DNA of 64,000 nt from JAIQFF01 sp963725615. Its GTDB lineage: Bacteria; Acidobacteriota; Terriglobia; Terriglobales; Acidobacteriaceae. This document shows positions 32,575 through 41,499 of this stretch, piece by piece (position 1 is the first letter of the stretch; the number at the start of each line of letters is the position of its first letter). A program made the position numbers and the translations under genes. The stretch covers positions 186,001 through 250,000 of the forward strand of contig CAVRZO010000003.1 in the NCBI GenBank assembly GCA_963725615.1, in the 5' to 3' direction. Under the pieces are notes generated by a model. That model saw only the letters and a list, made by a program, of their open reading frames with translations. It was not told the DNA's origin and did no database searches.

Positions 32575-34650
32575 GTGATCGACTCGCTTCTGGATCGAAA
32601 GATCGAAAAACGCCCCGACAAAGTTCGCCTGCAAGGGCGCATCCTTTTCCTCACTGAAGACCCCGAACTGATCAAGCGCCAACTGGCCGGCGAAGACCTG
32701 CCTTGGGATACAGAGAATCCGGCAAACAATCCCAAACTCCGAGACGACATTTCGACTGACGAGATCACACCCGCGCACTACTGTTTCTATTTCGATGAAA
32801 CCCTGGGCGAGATCCCATACTTAGGCCTGAAATGCGGCGACCAGCATCCCATCGGACGCAGCGAGGTGAGAAAAGGCGGCTTTGTATGTGCGGTCAGCGG
32901 CAAGCGGAGAGGCAAGGGCTCGAGCCGCGAGCAGTCACCGTACGCGGAGATGTGCGCTGGAATTCAGCTGGTGATTGCCGAGAACATCGAACGCATTTAC
33001 AAACAAAACTGCCAGAACCTGGGCCTGCTGACCTCAACCAACTTCTCGCTGATTGAGAAGGTTCGGGCGGGAGAAGAAATTCCACTCACCGAATTCACCA
33101 GCGGTGAAGACGAGATCACGCGACAGGTCATCGAGTACGGCGGGTTGTTTCCTTTCAATGTGGCGCGATTGCAGAAGAAAGTGTTTCTTCCTCCAATCAA
33201 GAGCGATATCAAGGCGGATATAGCGGCGAGACCACGCCGGTACACGCTGCCACCGATGACCATAGCGGAAAAGATTTTCGCCCGCCACATGCTCGACGAG
33301 AAAGGAGACGTGGGAGTGCCCTCCGTAAAACCCGGCGACACCGGCTTCGCCCGCGCCGACCTTCGCTTCAGCCATGAATACGTCACGCCCATGGCAGCCA
33401 TTTTCTTCGAGCGCTACGTGGGCAAGGACGCCAAAGTCAATGATCCGACGAGCATTCTGTTTTTCCGCGACCACCTGACCTTCCTCGATGAGGTGATCTC
33501 CGAAGAAAAAAAGAAACTCGGCCTGCTCGATCTTGCCACCCAGCTCAAGTTGAAACAGCAGGACTTTGCGGCGAAGCAGGGAATCAAGCTGCACGGCGAG
33601 TTAAAGGACCGCAAAGGATCGGAAGGAATCTGCCACTCCATCGTGCTGGAAAGCTACGCGCTGCCCGGACAGCTGAATATCGGTTCCGATTCGCACACCC
33701 CGCACGTAGGCGCGATCGGATGCGTGGCCTTCGGCATCGGCACCACCGACGTTTTCAATTCATGGATCACCAAAGACGTCCGCGTCAAAGTTCCCGAGTC
33801 AGTAAAGATCGTCATTCGCGGCAAGAAACATCCGAACGTCACTGCCAAGGATTTCATTCTGAAGATTCTCAGTCTCGATTACGTGCGCCACGGCAAGGCC
33901 CTGGCCAAGGTGATGGAATACGCAGGCGAGGCCATCGAAGAACTGAGCGTGGACGAGCGCGCCACTATGACCAACATGGCGGCTGAGATTGGCGGCTTCA
34001 CCGGCATCGTCGCACCCGACCGGAAGGCGGTTGATTTCCTGGTCGAACGCCGCGGCATGGATCGCAAGAACGCCGACTCCTTGATCGAGGGCCTGTACAG
34101 CGATCCCGACGCGCAGTACGCACACACCATCGAGCTGGATGCCGCGGAAATTACGCCCATGGTGGCAACCCCCGGCGATCCCGGCAACGGCAAATATGTC
34201 CGCGAACTGAATACGCCAGTCCCGGTCGAGTTGGCCTACGGCGGCACATGTACGGCGGGCAAGAACGAAGACATGGACATGTACGCCCGCGTGCTGGCCG
34301 ATGCCCTGAAGCAAGGCAAGCGCGTGGCTGATTCGGTGAAATTCTACATTCAGTTCGGATCGCAGGAGACTCGCGACTACTGCATCCGCAAAGGCTACCT
34401 GGATATTTTTCAGAAGGCGGGGGCGCAGGTGATCGAGCCGAGTTGCGGGGCCTGCATCAACGCCGGTCCGGGAGTGACCACGCGTCCCGAGCAGGTCGTG
34501 ATCAGCGCGCAAAACCGCAATTTCCCCGGCCGTAGCGGGCCCGGGCAGATGTACCTGGCCAGTCCGCTCACGGTGGCCGCAAGCGCCGTCGCGGGATACA
34601 TCGTGGAGTACGAACCGAGCACGGAGCGGGAATTTGCGACCACTACGTGA
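32575..34650 (+). CDS. Aconitase-family hydratase, swivel domain first
   Basis: 691 residues. The LeuD-like swivel domain comes first (about 60-200: DEITPAHYCFYF, then GKRRGKGSSREQSPYAE and YKQNCQNLGLL). The LeuC-like catalytic domains follow: IGSDSHTPHVGAIGC, GGTCTAGKNEDMDM (first cluster Cys), PSCGACINAGPG (second and third Cys, CxxC) and SAQNRNFPGRSG. All three 4Fe-4S ligands are present. The order is the reverse of classical AcnA and lacks the extra N-terminal domain of AcnB. Probably the aconitase of the TCA cycle, since sucCD are in the window; a related hydratase is possible. GTG start. Confidence 0.85.
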   Translation: MIDSLLDRKIEKRPDKVRLQGRILFLTEDPELIKRQLAGEDLPWDTENPANNPKLRDDISTDEITPAHYCFYFDETLGEIPYLGLKCGDQHPIGRSEVRKGGFVCAVSGKRRGKGSSREQSPYAEMCAGIQLVIAENIERIYKQNCQNLGLLTSTNFSLIEKVRAGEEIPLTEFTSGEDEITRQVIEYGGLFPFNVARLQKKVFLPPIKSDIKADIAARPRRYTLPPMTIAEKIFARHMLDEKGDVGVPSVKPGDTGFARADLRFSHEYVTPMAAIFFERYVGKDAKVNDPTSILFFRDHLTFLDEVISEEKKKLGLLDLATQLKLKQQDFAAKQGIKLHGELKDRKGSEGICHSIVLESYALPGQLNIGSDSHTPHVGAIGCVAFGIGTTDVFNSWITKDVRVKVPESVKIVIRGKKHPNVTAKDFILKILSLDYVRHGKALAKVMEYAGEAIEELSVDERATMTNMAAEIGGFTGIVAPDRKAVDFLVERRGMDRKNADSLIEGLYSDPDAQYAHTIELDAAEITPMVATPGDPGNGKYVRELNTPVPVELAYGGTCTAGKNEDMDMYARVLADALKQGKRVADSVKFYIQFGSQETRDYCIRKGYLDIFQKAGAQVIEPSCGACINAGPGVTTRPEQVVISAQNRNFPGRSGPGQMYLASPLTVAASAVAGYIVEYEPSTEREFATTT

Positions 34651-34872
34651 GTGTCATCCTGAGCGCAACCAACCCATTCGCTTGCGAATGAGTTGGTGGA
34701 GTCGAAGGACCCCTAGCATCTTTGCGTAGCAGCCAGAGAGGGCAGTCGGTTTGATTTCGCGCAGAGACCCGCGAAGCAATTAGGGGTCCTTCGACTGCGT
34801 GTTTTCTGGAGGACGCCCGTCCTCCATTAATTCATTCGCGTTGCGAAAACAGCCACTCCGCTCAGGATGACA
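34651..34872. repeat. GTCATCCTGAG/GAAGGACC composite palindrome, copy B
   Basis: Ends GTCATCCTGAG (34653-34663) and CTCAGGATGAC (34861-34871). Inside are the hairpin AACCCATTCGCTTGCGAATG, then GTCGAAGGACCCCTA, and on the right TAGGGGTCCTTCGAC. A GGAGGACGCCCGTCCTCC hairpin (34810-34827) is inserted in the right arm. It lies between the convergent aconitase and PEP carboxylase genes. Confidence 0.9.
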
Positions 34873-34876
34873 GGGC

Positions 34877-37627
34877 TCAGCCGGTATTGTGCAGGCCCGC
34901 TGCAATGCCGTTGATGGTAGCGCCCAACGCGTAGTCCACACCATTCTGGTTTCCACCCGCGCGTTTGCGCCGCAGAAGTTCGACTTGTACCAGGCTCATC
35001 GGATCCACGTAAGGGTTGCGCAAGCGGATCGAGCGGGCCAGCACGGGATTCCCTTTCAGCAGTTCTCCCTGATCCGTGATGCTCAGCAGCATGCGGCGAG
35101 TGCGCTCGAATTCATCCACCAGCATGCTCCAGACACGTTCACGCAGATCCGCGTCAGGGACAAGTTCGGCGTAGAGTCGCGCGATGGTCAAGTCGGCTTT
35201 GGACATGGCCAATTCCACGTTGCGGATCAAGTCGGAAAATAGCGGGAAGCTTCGCATCATCTCGCAGAGCAGAGACTCATTCGCGCGATCCTGATTCACA
35301 AAACGCTCGAGAGCATGACCGACTCCGAACCACGCGGGGACGGCGTGGCGGCTCTGCATCCAGCCGAAGACCCAGGGAATGGCGCGCAGATCTTCCAGAC
35401 GGCGTCCCTGGGCACGGCGCGGAGGCCGCGAACCGATGCGAGCATGTTCCAGTTCGTTTACCGGCGTGGCCTGCTCGAAGTATTCGATCACCTCGGAATT
35501 CTCTGCGATGTTGCTGCGGTAAAAAGCAAAGGCATCGGCGGACATCTGCTCCATCGCGGGGGTCCAGCGCTGGTCGGCCCCGGGTTCAGGTCCCCGGGTA
35601 CGCGTGAGCGCCTCCAGGCAGGAGGCGATCATGATCTCAAGGTTCCACTCGGCGAGCACAGGGTCGGCATACTTCCAGTTGAGAACTTCACCTTGCTCCG
35701 TAAGGCGAATCTCGCCGGAGAAATCTCCGACCGGCTGGGCAAGGATAGCGGTGTGAGTGGGGCCACCGCCGCGCCCGACTGTCCCGCCGCGGCCGTGAAA
35801 GAGGCGCAGCTTCACGTTGCACTCGCGGGCCGCACGGTGCAGATCACGATGCGCCTTGTACAGCTCCCAGATGCTGGTCAGCATGCCGCCGTCTTTGTTG
35901 GAATCGGAGTAGCCCAGCATGACTTCCTGCCAGCGTCCCCAGGAATCGAGCGGCAGCTGATAGTCGGGCGAGAGCCAGATGCGTTCCATAACCGAGGCCG
36001 AGGCGCGCAGGGCCTCGATCGATTCAAAAAGCGGCACCGGCATAAGTCCCGGATCGTCCCCAGAGGCGGCGACTTGCACCCCGCAGGTGGCGGCGAGTTT
36101 CGTTACCGCGAAGACATCCGCCTCCGACTCCGCTCCGCTGATGATGTAGCTGCGAATTGCGCAAGCGGGATACACCTTTTTTAACTCGGCGATCTCACGG
36201 AAGGTGTCCAGAACGTCTTGAGTCAGAGCGGATATTCCGCCCACATTGGCTTCAATCTCGGCCAGCGCCTGGGTATGCACCCGCGCGTGCTGGCGGATGT
36301 CGAGCGTCGAAAGATGAAATCCAAAAGTGCGTACCTGGCGCAGCAGCGGATCTATCACCAGCTCAGCCAGCCGATGCCCGCGGTTTGCAGCCAGGCTCTC
36401 GCCGATCAGCGAGAGATCGGTTTCGAACTCCCCGGCGGAAAGATACGCTTTGGGGTCGGCAAACTCATCGCGGCTGTGCCGCAAGCGAACGACCATCAGG
36501 TTCAGCAGTCGCCGATAGAGTTCAGAACTCGAAATCCGCGATTGGCGCGCGTATTCATCGCCCATCTGGGTGCTGTAGTCCGCCAGCCGGACGCGGACTG
36601 CATCGGAAACTCCAACCTGGCGAAGCGAGGCGCTGAGTTGGTCGGTAGCGCGCTCCAGTTCCGCAATGTAGTGGCCGACGATTACATTCCGGGCCCGCTG
36701 CAACGCTTCGCGAGTGGATCCGGGCGTGACAAAGGGATTACCGTCGCGGTCGCCGCCGATCCAGGAGCCAAAGAAAAGCAGATTGGGGACTTCGCAGTCC
36801 TCCAAGTCAGTTTCGTAGACCGCGCGGAGGGCGTCGACCAACTCGTCGTAAAGACGCGGCAAGGCGGCGAACAGCGAAAACGGATAGTGGTCGAGCCCCA
36901 TGCGAATTTCGTCCGCGACCAGGGGCTTTTCCAGTCGTACTTCGTCGGTCTGCCACAGCGAGGTAACTTCCGCGAAGATCAGCGCCTCGAAGCGGCTGGC
37001 ATCGGCTTCGGTCAGGGGCAGACGGTCTAATCGTTCGAGTTGCTTTCCAATGCGACGGCGTTTGAGCAGCACCGTCCGGCGCGCGACTTCGGTGGGATGG
37101 GCGGTGAAGACGGGAACAACTCTTATTTTGCGCAGGACGTCGAGCGCCTGTCCAGCATCGATCCCAGCGGCGCGCATGCGCCGGAAAGTGCCACGGAACG
37201 AGCCTTCCAGCGCTGGTTGCTCGGCATGCAGCTTGGCAGCACGCCGTCTCCGCTTGCGATGGTTGGTTTCGGCAAGATTGGTGAGTTCGAAATAAATTGC
37301 AAATGCTTTGGTGACACGATGGGCCTCGTCAACCGTAAGGCCGGAGATAATCTGCCGCGCCTGGTTCAGTAGAGGGTCTTCGAAATCCGAAGCGGCAGTG
37401 TGAGGACGCGGCTGCTCCCGATGCTGAATGAAGATGCGCCGCAACTCCTCGACCACACCGAGCAACGACTCACCGACCTGCTCGACCAGAACCCGCCCCA
37501 GCAAGATTCCGAGCAGGCGCACATCGCGCCGAAGAGGAAGGTCTTTCGCGGGATTTGTGGTGGCGGCAGTCAGCTCGTCGAGCCGGCCGCGCTGGTCACC
37601 AGTACCCCAAAGTGTGGGCTCACCCAT
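34877..37627 (-). CDS. ppc: Phosphoenolpyruvate carboxylase
   Basis: 916 residues from ATG 37627, full length. Catalytic signatures: VFTAHPTEVARRTVL near 173 (essential His), GSWIGGDRDGNPFV near 288, GYSDSNKDGG near 572, LFHGRGGTVGRGGGPTH near 608 (second essential region), and the C-terminal GLHNTG typical of this enzyme. It makes oxaloacetate from PEP and bicarbonate to refill the TCA cycle. TATGAT ends 5 bases before the ATG; an in-frame TTG at 37633 overlaps that hexamer and is less likely. Confidence 0.96.
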   Translation of the reverse strand: MGEPTLWGTGDQRGRLDELTAATTNPAKDLPLRRDVRLLGILLGRVLVEQVGESLLGVVEELRRIFIQHREQPRPHTAASDFEDPLLNQARQIISGLTVDEAHRVTKAFAIYFELTNLAETNHRKRRRRAAKLHAEQPALEGSFRGTFRRMRAAGIDAGQALDVLRKIRVVPVFTAHPTEVARRTVLLKRRRIGKQLERLDRLPLTEADASRFEALIFAEVTSLWQTDEVRLEKPLVADEIRMGLDHYPFSLFAALPRLYDELVDALRAVYETDLEDCEVPNLLFFGSWIGGDRDGNPFVTPGSTREALQRARNVIVGHYIAELERATDQLSASLRQVGVSDAVRVRLADYSTQMGDEYARQSRISSSELYRRLLNLMVVRLRHSRDEFADPKAYLSAGEFETDLSLIGESLAANRGHRLAELVIDPLLRQVRTFGFHLSTLDIRQHARVHTQALAEIEANVGGISALTQDVLDTFREIAELKKVYPACAIRSYIISGAESEADVFAVTKLAATCGVQVAASGDDPGLMPVPLFESIEALRASASVMERIWLSPDYQLPLDSWGRWQEVMLGYSDSNKDGGMLTSIWELYKAHRDLHRAARECNVKLRLFHGRGGTVGRGGGPTHTAILAQPVGDFSGEIRLTEQGEVLNWKYADPVLAEWNLEIMIASCLEALTRTRGPEPGADQRWTPAMEQMSADAFAFYRSNIAENSEVIEYFEQATPVNELEHARIGSRPPRRAQGRRLEDLRAIPWVFGWMQSRHAVPAWFGVGHALERFVNQDRANESLLCEMMRSFPLFSDLIRNVELAMSKADLTIARLYAELVPDADLRERVWSMLVDEFERTRRMLLSITDQGELLKGNPVLARSIRLRNPYVDPMSLVQVELLRRKRAGGNQNGVDYALGATINGIAAGLHNTG

Positions 37628-37632
37628 ATCCA

Positions 37633-37638
37633 ATCATA
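37633..37638 (-). promoter_or_regulatory. -10 hexamer TATGAT of ppc
   Basis: TATGAT on the minus strand with a 5-base spacer to the ATG at 37627. The shortest of the hexamer-to-start spacings in the window. Candidate leaderless promoter. Confidence 0.4.
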
Positions 37639-37662
37639 ATTGAAGTGGGGCTGGACTGTGCT

Positions 37663-38355
37663 CTACGGGCGCGTGATCAGTTGCTGCAGAATTTCCCGCG
37701 GCTCCGGCCGCCGGGTGTAGTCTTCGTCGCCGGATGCATAGAGAATCGTGCCATCTCGGTCAATAATGAAAGTAGCCGGAATCGGCAGTTCCCAACTGTT
37801 CTCGCCATTGGCGAACGGCAGGTTGACAAAGGATCGCCGGTAAATGGTTTGCTGGTCGTCTGGCACGCGATAGACCAGCCCAAACTGTCGGGCGAACTGG
37901 TTCCCGGCATCGCTGAGCAAAGGAAAGCGCAGCTTGTGCTGGTCCGCCATGAAGAATGACTGCTGAACCGTTTGTGGTGAGATCGCGACCAGAGATGCGC
38001 TCGCCTGTTCGATCTGGGGGAGAAGCAGGTTCATGGCTTCCAGTTGCCCCACGCAAAACGGACACCAGCGGCCGCGGAAAAAACACATCACGAGGGGGCC
38101 TCTGGTCAACAGATCGGTGGAGGAAATCTGTTTCCCATTGTGATCTGGTAGCTCGAACGGCGGCGTCTTAGCGCCGATTGTCAGGATAGGTTCCGACAGC
38201 TGCCTTTCCTTGAGATCCGCGATCACCCTAAGGTGGACACCTTGAATGTCCGGCGGAACGTACTTGGCGATAAGCTCTTTGCGCTCGGCGAAGATATCCT
38301 GCAGAGAGCGAATGTCTGTGCCAGGCGTGGATTCCTCGAGGGAACGCCACTTCAT
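37663..38355 (-). CDS. Peroxiredoxin-like (AhpC/TSA) protein
   Basis: 230 residues. A helical N-terminal region of about 65 residues precedes a thioredoxin-fold AhpC/TSA domain: IGAKTPPFELPDHNGKQIS, then FFRGRWCPFC near 93-102 with a CxxC pair rather than the PxxxTxxC of classical peroxiredoxins, and VPATF-like PIPATFIIDRDGTILYA. It probably reduces peroxides or disulfides; the reductant is unknown. It lies upstream of ppc on the same strand with a 35-base gap. The start at 38355 sits at the edge of a repeat and has no ribosome site. Confidence 0.85.
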   Translation of the reverse strand: MKWRSLEESTPGTDIRSLQDIFAERKELIAKYVPPDIQGVHLRVIADLKERQLSEPILTIGAKTPPFELPDHNGKQISSTDLLTRGPLVMCFFRGRWCPFCVGQLEAMNLLLPQIEQASASLVAISPQTVQQSFFMADQHKLRFPLLSDAGNQFARQFGLVYRVPDDQQTIYRRSFVNLPFANGENSWELPIPATFIIDRDGTILYASGDEDYTRRPEPREILQQLITRP

Positions 38356-38462
38356 AAGCCGGACCTCAGACGTCGGACCTCAGACTCTAATTCCAAACCC
38401 AACGAAGATCTCATACGATGCCGCCAGACCTCTGATACGCCGAAGTCTGAAGTCCGATCCCC
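38356..38462. repeat. CGGACTTCAGACCTC repeat cluster, copy 1
   Basis: Clustered variants of CGGACNTCAGACNTC in direct orientation (GGACCTCAGACGTCGGACCT) with an inverse set (GTCTGAAGTCCGATCC) at the far end. Same family as 54358-54450. It fills the gap between ffh and the peroxiredoxin-like gene. Confidence 0.75.
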
Positions 38463-38466
38463 GCCT

Positions 38467-39825
38467 TCACATTCCCGGCATCTTCATCCCGGCCAGCTTG
38501 CGGGCGAAGCTGGGCTTGCCGATTTGTTTGAACATTTTTCGCATCTGGGCGTACTGGCGCAGCAGGTTGTTGACTTCTTGTACGCTGGTGCCCGAGCCGC
38601 GGGCGATGCGTTTACGCCGGCTGCCGTTCATGACCTCGTGGTGCAGGCGTTCGTGCTGGGTCATCGAATTGATGATCGCTTCCACCCGGCTGAGCTGTTT
38701 TTCGTCCACTTTGTCGGCGTGCTTCTGAATCCCCGCGAAAGGCCCGACGCTGGGCAGCATGCCCATCAGGTTCTGTATGGATCCCATTTTCTTTAGCTGA
38801 CGCAACTGGTCACGAAAGTCTTCCAGCGAAAAGCCGTCGCCGGTAAGGGCCCGGCTGGCCATTTCCTGGGCTTTTTTCTTGTCAACATTCTGCTCGGCCT
38901 TTTCAATCAGGGAAAGAATGTCGCCCATGCCCAGAATACGGGAGACGATGCGATCGGGATGAAACGGTTCGAGTGCGTCGTACTTTTCACCCACGCCGAT
39001 GAATTTGATGGGTTGGCCGGTCACTTCTCGGATGGAAAGCGCCGCGCCGCCGCGAGCATCGCCATCCATTTTTGTCAGGACGATGCCGGTGAGCGCCAGC
39101 TTCTTGTGGAACTCGTCAGCGGAGTTCACCGCGTCCTGGCCGGTCATGGCGTCAGCCACGAACAGAATTTCTTGCGGGTTGAGCAGCCGCTTGAGGGACT
39201 GCATTTCGTCCATCAGCTGATCGTCAATGTGCAGACGGCCAGCGGTGTCCACGATCAGCACGTCTGAGCCGGTGTTGATGGCTTCGCGCCGCGCTTCCTT
39301 CGCCAGACGCTCGACCGTGGCGGTGTTGGCATCGCTGACTTCACCTTCGTAAATGTTGGCCTTGATCGCCTGCGCCACCACTTTAAGCTGCTCGCGGGCC
39401 GCGGGACGGTACACGTCCACCGAAACCAGCAGCGGCCGGTGCCCTCCGTTCTTCAGCCAGTTCGCCAGCTTGCCTGAGGTTGTAGTCTTGCCGGAACCCT
39501 GCAGGCCGGCCATGAGGATGACGGTCGGGGGCTGCGAAGCAAACTTGACCTTGGCGGTGTCGCGACCCAGGATCTCGATCAACTCATCGCGCAGAATCTT
39601 GATGACCTGCTCGGCTGGCGAGAGCGCGGTGGCCACCGACTGCCCAACCGCCTTCTCCTGGATGTGGTCGATCAGCTGTTTTACAACCTTGAAGTTGACG
39701 TCAGCCTCAAGCAGCGCCAGCCGAATAGCGCGCAGGGCCTCCTGAATGTTCTCTTCATTGAGAGTGGCTTCACCCCGCAGGGTCTTGAACGCACGCTGGA
39801 GTTTTTCTGAAAGATTCTCAAACAT
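38467..39825 (-). CDS. ffh: Signal recognition particle protein Ffh
   Basis: 452 residues. N domain (MFENLSEKLQRAFKTLRG), G domain with GLQGSGKTTTSGKLA near 104, DTAGR near 188 and TKMDGDARGGAA near 245, and a methionine-rich M domain with SRRKRIARGSGTSVQEVN near 408, ending MKMPGM. It binds 4.5S RNA and signal sequences and targets ribosomes to the membrane. TAGAAT lies 11 bases before the ATG, giving a very short leader. Usual family length. Confidence 0.97.
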   Translation of the reverse strand: MFENLSEKLQRAFKTLRGEATLNEENIQEALRAIRLALLEADVNFKVVKQLIDHIQEKAVGQSVATALSPAEQVIKILRDELIEILGRDTAKVKFASQPPTVILMAGLQGSGKTTTSGKLANWLKNGGHRPLLVSVDVYRPAAREQLKVVAQAIKANIYEGEVSDANTATVERLAKEARREAINTGSDVLIVDTAGRLHIDDQLMDEMQSLKRLLNPQEILFVADAMTGQDAVNSADEFHKKLALTGIVLTKMDGDARGGAALSIREVTGQPIKFIGVGEKYDALEPFHPDRIVSRILGMGDILSLIEKAEQNVDKKKAQEMASRALTGDGFSLEDFRDQLRQLKKMGSIQNLMGMLPSVGPFAGIQKHADKVDEKQLSRVEAIINSMTQHERLHHEVMNGSRRKRIARGSGTSVQEVNNLLRQYAQMRKMFKQIGKPSFARKLAGMKMPGM

Positions 39826-39849
39826 ATACGAAGACTATTCTATCAGTGG

Positions 39850-39967
39850 AATGTGGGTGCCCCGTCCTCGTCGTTCCGTTCTTTGGACGACAGGGCGGGG
39901 GAGTTTATTCGTCGGGAGCAAACCCCACCCTGTCTTTCCAAAAAACGGAGAGACGAGGGTGGGGCAC
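39850..39967. repeat. Long imperfect palindrome GTGCCCC...GGGGCAC
   Basis: The left arm (about 39854-39902, GTGCCCCGTCCTCGTC then ACGACAGGGCGGGG) pairs with the right arm (about 39924-39967, CCCCACCCTGTCTTTCC then GACGAGGGTGGGGCAC). A single copy in this window, in the gap between ffh and the HDAC-like gene. It could also act as a transcription barrier. Confidence 0.8.
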
Positions 39968-39969
39968 GC

Positions 39970-40950
39970 TTAACCGAACACTTCTTTCGCCGCGATTATT
40001 GTATTGCAGTGGATGGTCACCGTATCTTCCACTTTTCGGGCGTAGCCGCCCGCGTACGTGACCATGACTGGAATATTCCGCGCTTTGGCCACCCGAAATA
40101 CGAGCTCATCCCGCTTCTTTAGACCCTCCAACGTGAGCGCCAGCCCGCCGAGTTGGTCCTCGCGATATGGGTCGGCGCCTGCGACGTAGCAGATCAATTC
40201 GGGATCGAACTGGCGCAGGCCGGAACTGAGCGCGTTGTCGAGCCAGGCCAGATAGTCGTCGTCCCCGGTGCCGTCGGGCAGGTCCACGTCAATCGAGGAG
40301 TGCGGCTTCCACGCCGGATAGTTGTTGTGCTGGTGCAGAGAGATGGTAAACACATCGCCGGCGTGCGCGTGACGCATCTTTGCCGCGGCGGCCGGATTCA
40401 GAGCAGCCGAAGGCAGCGGGTCGCTGGGAGTGCGCGTGCCGGCAAAGATTGCAGCTGTGCCGTTACCGTGGTGAACGTCGCAGTCAACCGTCATCGCGGT
40501 GCGGATCTTTCCATCTCGCTGCAGGCGGCGGATCGCCACCGCCACGTCGTTGATCATGCAAAAGCCCTCGCCGTGATCGGGGAAAGCATGGTGGAAGCCT
40601 CCGCCAATGTTGAAGCCTGCGCGATCGGTGAGAGCGCACTCGGCAGCGAGAATCGAACCGCCCGCGGCCAGCCAGAAAGCCCGCACCAGTTCCGCCGAAT
40701 AGGGAATCTCCATCTCCTGTTCTTCGCGGGGCGAAAGCGTTCCGGTCTTGAGCTTCTGCACATATTGCGGAGTGTGGACCAGCAGGATGTCCTGATCTGA
40801 CGCGGGCTGCGGTGTGACAAAATCCGCTGGGCCGGCGATGCCTGTCGCCAGCAACTGGTCATGCACACGGCGATATTTCTCAGCCGGGAAGACGTGGGCG
40901 CCTATCGGCAAGAAGTAGTCGCCGCTATAGATGAGCTTGAAGGGGAGCAT
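39970..40950 (-). CDS. Histone-deacetylase-family hydrolase (AcuC/acetylpolyamine type)
   Basis: 326 residues, one arginase/deacetylase-fold domain. Zinc and charge-relay motifs: GGGFHHAFPDHGEGFC near 117, DCDVHHGNGT near 150 (HDAC signature) and DPYREDQLGGL near 258 (third metal Asp), YAGGY near 305. In bacteria the family deacetylates acetyl-lysine proteins such as acetyl-CoA synthetase (AcuC) or acetylated polyamines. No acs or acuA is nearby. It lies 37 bases downstream of hspR on the same strand. Confidence 0.9.
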   Translation of the reverse strand: MLPFKLIYSGDYFLPIGAHVFPAEKYRRVHDQLLATGIAGPADFVTPQPASDQDILLVHTPQYVQKLKTGTLSPREEQEMEIPYSAELVRAFWLAAGGSILAAECALTDRAGFNIGGGFHHAFPDHGEGFCMINDVAVAIRRLQRDGKIRTAMTVDCDVHHGNGTAAIFAGTRTPSDPLPSAALNPAAAAKMRHAHAGDVFTISLHQHNNYPAWKPHSSIDVDLPDGTGDDDYLAWLDNALSSGLRQFDPELICYVAGADPYREDQLGGLALTLEGLKKRDELVFRVAKARNIPVMVTYAGGYARKVEDTVTIHCNTIIAAKEVFG

Positions 40951-40987
40951 AAAACCAGTTCTCGCTTGTCAGTTGCGAGTTCTCAGA

Positions 40988-41386
40988 CTATCGTTTCCTG
41001 ACTGGCGGCACCGGCGGCACCAGGTGTCTCCGTACCGGCACGATCGCGCCTTTCGAAGGGTCGGCGGCCGCCGTCGCCCGCGACAACACTTCCTCCTGGA
41101 TGTACTTCACGAAGTCATGAATCTGGACCTGCATCTCTTCCATGCGCTCGCGCATCTGCAGAATGATCGCGATGCCGCTGATGTTCACGCCCAGGTCGCG
41201 GGCCAGCGAGAGAATAAACTCCAGGCGCTGCAGGTCTTCGTCGGTGTACAGCCGAGTATTGCCTTCAGTGCGGGAAGGCTTGAGCAGCCCCTCGCGTTCG
41301 TACAGCCGCAGGGTCTGGGGATGGATGCCATACATCTCCGCCACCGACGAGATCATGTAGGCGCCCTTGGCTTTGCGTTTGGTCAT
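40988..41386 (-). CDS. hspR: HspR-type MerR heat-shock repressor
   Basis: 132 residues from ATG 41386 (GTG 41419 is in frame but lies upstream of the promoter hexamer). The N-terminal winged helix has YMISSVAEMYGIHPQTLRLY, EREGLLKPSRT and the MerR wing GNTRLYTDEDLQRLEF. The following LARDLGVNISGIAIIL matches the HspR subgroup rather than metal-sensing MerR, and there is no C-terminal effector domain. HspR with DnaK as co-repressor binds HAIR sites; two such sites lie in front of lon and dnaK here. Confidence 0.85.
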   Translation of the reverse strand: MTKRKAKGAYMISSVAEMYGIHPQTLRLYEREGLLKPSRTEGNTRLYTDEDLQRLEFILSLARDLGVNISGIAIILQMRERMEEMQVQIHDFVKYIQEEVLSRATAAADPSKGAIVPVRRHLVPPVPPVRKR

Positions 41387-41393
41387 CCGTACT

Positions 41394-41399
41394 ACTTTA
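41394..41399 (-). promoter_or_regulatory. -10 hexamer TAAAGT of hspR
   Basis: TAAAGT on the minus strand, 7-base spacer to the ATG at 41386. No ribosome site. Candidate leaderless promoter. No HAIR site is visible here, so autoregulation is not supported by the sequence. Confidence 0.4.
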
Positions 41400-41414
41400 C
41401 CCCAAAAGACAAAA

Positions 41415-41474
41415 GCCACGGATCAGCACTGATCCTCACGAATAAATCCGTGAAAATCCGTGTCGACCCGTGGC
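41415..41474. repeat. GCCACGGATC...GACCCGTGGC palindrome
   Basis: Outer stem GCCACGG with CCGTGGC, containing tandem AATCCGTG AAAATCCGTG and a CAGCACTGATCC hairpin. It lies between the APC permease stop and hspR. Confidence 0.7.
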
Positions 41475-41499
41475 CTGATCCTGGTTACGCTACAGCCTG

